Below are positions 5,242 through 6,754 of a DNA stretch of 6,754 nt, piece after piece; within the stretch, counting starts at the first letter, position 1; each line of letters begins with the position of its first letter. The notes under the pieces were generated by a model. That model was not told the origin of the DNA and made no database searches. It saw only the letters and a program-made list of their open reading frames with translations. Position numbers and translations under genes: made by a program. This DNA comes from VRUE01 sp046733275. Lineage in GTDB: Bacteria > Actinomycetota > Thermoleophilia > Solirubrobacterales > 70-9. The stretch covers positions 1 to 6,754 of the forward strand of contig JBKPOW010000013.1 of the NCBI GenBank assembly GCA_046733275.1, read 5' to 3'.

Positions 5242-6717
5242 GTGAACTTCGTCGAGGACGTGATGGAGCGCTCGCCCGCCTCGCGGCTGGGCATCGTCGC
5301 GATCGACGCCGAAGGGAATCGGCGCGACTGGTACTTCGGCGAGCTGATCGCCCGCTCTGCCGGCCTTTCCGGCGCCTTCGCGGCGCGCGGGGTAAGGCGC
5401 GGCGACGTGGTGATGACCCTGGCCGGCAACCGAATCGAGGGGGTTCTAACCCTGCTCGCCTGCTGGCGGATGGGGGCCATCGCCCTCCCCTGCACGCCGC
5501 AGCTGCGCCGCCACGACCTCGAGCTGCGCGCCAGTGCCGCCGCGCCGGCCCTCTGCGTCGGCGAAGAGGGCCTGCTCGGCGAGCTGCCCGACGAGGTGCC
5601 GGCGATGACCCTGGCCGAAGTCGCCGCGGCGCTCGACGAGGACCGCCCGCAGGAGAGGCCGGCGGCGATCGAGCGGATGGATGCCGAGGACCCGGCGCTG
5701 ATCGTCTTCACCTCGGGCACGACGGGCGAGCCGCGCGGCGTCGTCCATGCCTACCGCTACCTCGGTGGCCAGCGGGCCCAGGCCGAGCACTGGCTCGGCT
5801 CCCGCCCGGGCGAGCTGGTCTGGTGCACGACCGCTCCCGGCTGGTCGAAGTCGGCCCGCAACGTCTTCCTCGCTCCCTGGCTGACCGGCGCCGCGGCGGT
5901 CCTCCACGAGGGCCGCTTCGACCCGGCCGAGCGGCTCGACCTGGCGGCGACGCTCGGCGTCAACGTGCTCTGCCAGGCGCCGACCGAGTACCGGATGCTG
6001 GCCAAGCGCACCGCCCTGCGCCCCCTCCCCGCCCTGCGCCGCCTGGTCTCCGCCGGCGAGGCGCTCGAGGCCGAGACCGTCGAAGCCTTCCGCGAAGCGA
6101 TGGGCAGCGAGCCGGCCGACGGCTACGGCCAGACCGAGACCGGCCACGTCTGCGGCAACCTCGAAGGGGAACCGGTGTGGCCCGGCTCGATGGGCAAGCC
6201 GCTGCCGGGGATCGAGGTTCAGGTCGTCGATGAGACCGGCGAGGAGCTCGATCCGGGCGCGGTCGGCGAGCTGCGGCTGCGCGCCTCGACCTCCCCCACC
6301 TTCTTCTCCCGCTACCTCGACGGCGAGCGCTTCGAGGGCGAGTGGTGGCCGACCGGCGACCTCGTTCGCCGCGAGGAGGACGGCCGGCTCTGGTTCGAGG
6401 GCCGCGGCGACGACGTGATCGTCTCCTCCGGCTACCGCATCGGCCCAGTCGAGGTCGAGTCGGCGCTGCTCGCTCACCCCGCCGTGGCCGAGGCGGCCGC
6501 GGTCGCCGCGCCCGACCCTGAGCGCGGCTCGGTCGTGCGCGCGATCGTCGTCGCCCACGGGCGCGAGCCGGGCGAGGAGCTGGCGCGCGAGCTGCAGGAG
6601 CACTGCAAGCGCGAGACCGCCCCCCACAAGTTCCCCCGCATCGTCGAGTTCGCTCCCGAGCTGCCGAAGACGAGCAGCGGCAAGATCAAGCGGGCGTTGC
6701 TACGCGGGAGCGGCTAG
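5242..6717 (+). CDS. AMP-forming acyl-CoA synthetase, medium-chain (ACSM-like) type
   Basis: A 491-residue ANL-superfamily adenylate-forming enzyme. It activates a carboxylic acid with ATP to an acyl-AMP and transfers it to CoA, in the cytoplasm. Motifs in order: P-loop FTSGTTGEPRG (156-166), GYGQTETG (294-301), WPTGD (369-373), the GRGDDVIVSSGYRIGPVEVE hinge and CoA segment, and PKTSSGKIKR with catalytic Lys481. The segment TTAPGWSKSARN matches the 'GW.K' region typical of medium-chain acyl-CoA synthetases rather than long-chain FadD. The exact acid is not readable. The frame has a stop at 5209-5211, so the start lies after it. GTG at 5242 gives NFVEDVMER, like the family N-terminus (NFA.DV). 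ATG at 5263, with GAGGA at 5254-5258, is the alternative and would remove seven residues. Somewhat shorter than the usual 520-570, with all motifs intact. It could feed the dehydrogenase upstream (inference). Confidence 0.92.
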   Translation: MNFVEDVMERSPASRLGIVAIDAEGNRRDWYFGELIARSAGLSGAFAARGVRRGDVVMTLAGNRIEGVLTLLACWRMGAIALPCTPQLRRHDLELRASAAAPALCVGEEGLLGELPDEVPAMTLAEVAAALDEDRPQERPAAIERMDAEDPALIVFTSGTTGEPRGVVHAYRYLGGQRAQAEHWLGSRPGELVWCTTAPGWSKSARNVFLAPWLTGAAAVLHEGRFDPAERLDLAATLGVNVLCQAPTEYRMLAKRTALRPLPALRRLVSAGEALEAETVEAFREAMGSEPADGYGQTETGHVCGNLEGEPVWPGSMGKPLPGIEVQVVDETGEELDPGAVGELRLRASTSPTFFSRYLDGERFEGEWWPTGDLVRREEDGRLWFEGRGDDVIVSSGYRIGPVEVESALLAHPAVAEAAAVAAPDPERGSVVRAIVVAHGREPGEELARELQEHCKRETAPHKFPRIVEFAPELPKTSSGKIKRALLRGSG

Positions 6718-6754
6718 TCCCTCGGCGACGTCGACCGGCTTGCCCAGGTGGTAG
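6700..6754 (-). CDS. Possible 3' end of a further minus-strand gene (partial)
   Basis: Reading leftward from the right edge, one frame stays open for 17 codons (YHLGKPVDVAEGLAAPA) to a TAG at 6702-6700. Fourteen of the 17 third positions are G or C, as in the real genes here. One of the other two minus-strand frames stops at 6716-6714; the other gives an Arg-rich low-complexity peptide. If real, the gene converges on the acyl-CoA synthetase and overlaps it by 18 bp. The fragment is too short to assign a family. Confidence 0.35.
   Translation of the reverse strand, partial: YHLGKPVDVAEGLAAPA

Noticed and set aside
5446..6627. A 393-codon minus-strand frame opposite the acyl-CoA synthetase
   Set aside because: The peptide is Ala/Gly/Arg-rich with no recognisable motif, and it lies wholly within a gene whose motifs are all intact.

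Overview
The window is about 6.75 kb of GC-rich bacterial DNA. The reading frames have strongly G/C-biased third codon positions, and the gene families (FadE-type acyl-CoA dehydrogenase, MMPL exporter, HxlR regulator with an SCP2-like tail, medium-chain-type acyl-CoA ligase) suit a high-GC actinobacterium, possibly of the Solirubrobacterales/Thermoleophilia kind. That placement is inference from style and gene content; no rRNA or marker gene is present.

Layout, left to right: (1) the 3' part of an acyl-CoA dehydrogenase gene (+, cut by the left edge, ends 912); (2) a convergent HxlR-family regulator with a C-terminal SCP2-like domain (-, 876-1559) whose 3' end overlaps the dehydrogenase by 37 bp; (3) a 146-bp AT-richer divergent promoter region (1560-1705) with a clear palindrome and a good minus-strand promoter; (4) a 726-residue MMPL/RND-superfamily membrane transporter (+, 1706-3886); (5) a convergent 388-residue P-loop ATPase of the 'archaeal ATPase' (AAA/STAND-like) type (-, 3945-5111), of lower GC than its neighbours; (6) a very AT-rich 130-bp spacer (5112-5241) full of ATACCT/AGGTAT and AGTAT/ATACT inverted repeats; (7) an AMP-forming acyl-CoA synthetase (+, 5242-6717); and (8) probably the last 17 codons of another minus-strand gene at the right edge.

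The ligase (fatty or carboxylic acid activation), the dehydrogenase (first oxidation of beta-oxidation), the MMPL exporter (lipid-like substrates) and the SCP2-tailed regulator suggest a lipid or acyl-CoA neighbourhood. The regulator and the exporter are divergent over a shared operator-like palindrome, so the regulator probably controls itself and possibly the exporter. The ATPase is the odd one out. Its base composition differs, it has no functional link to the other genes, and the repeat array overlaps its start and probable promoters. This ATPase plus its palindrome array is the least explained part of the window.
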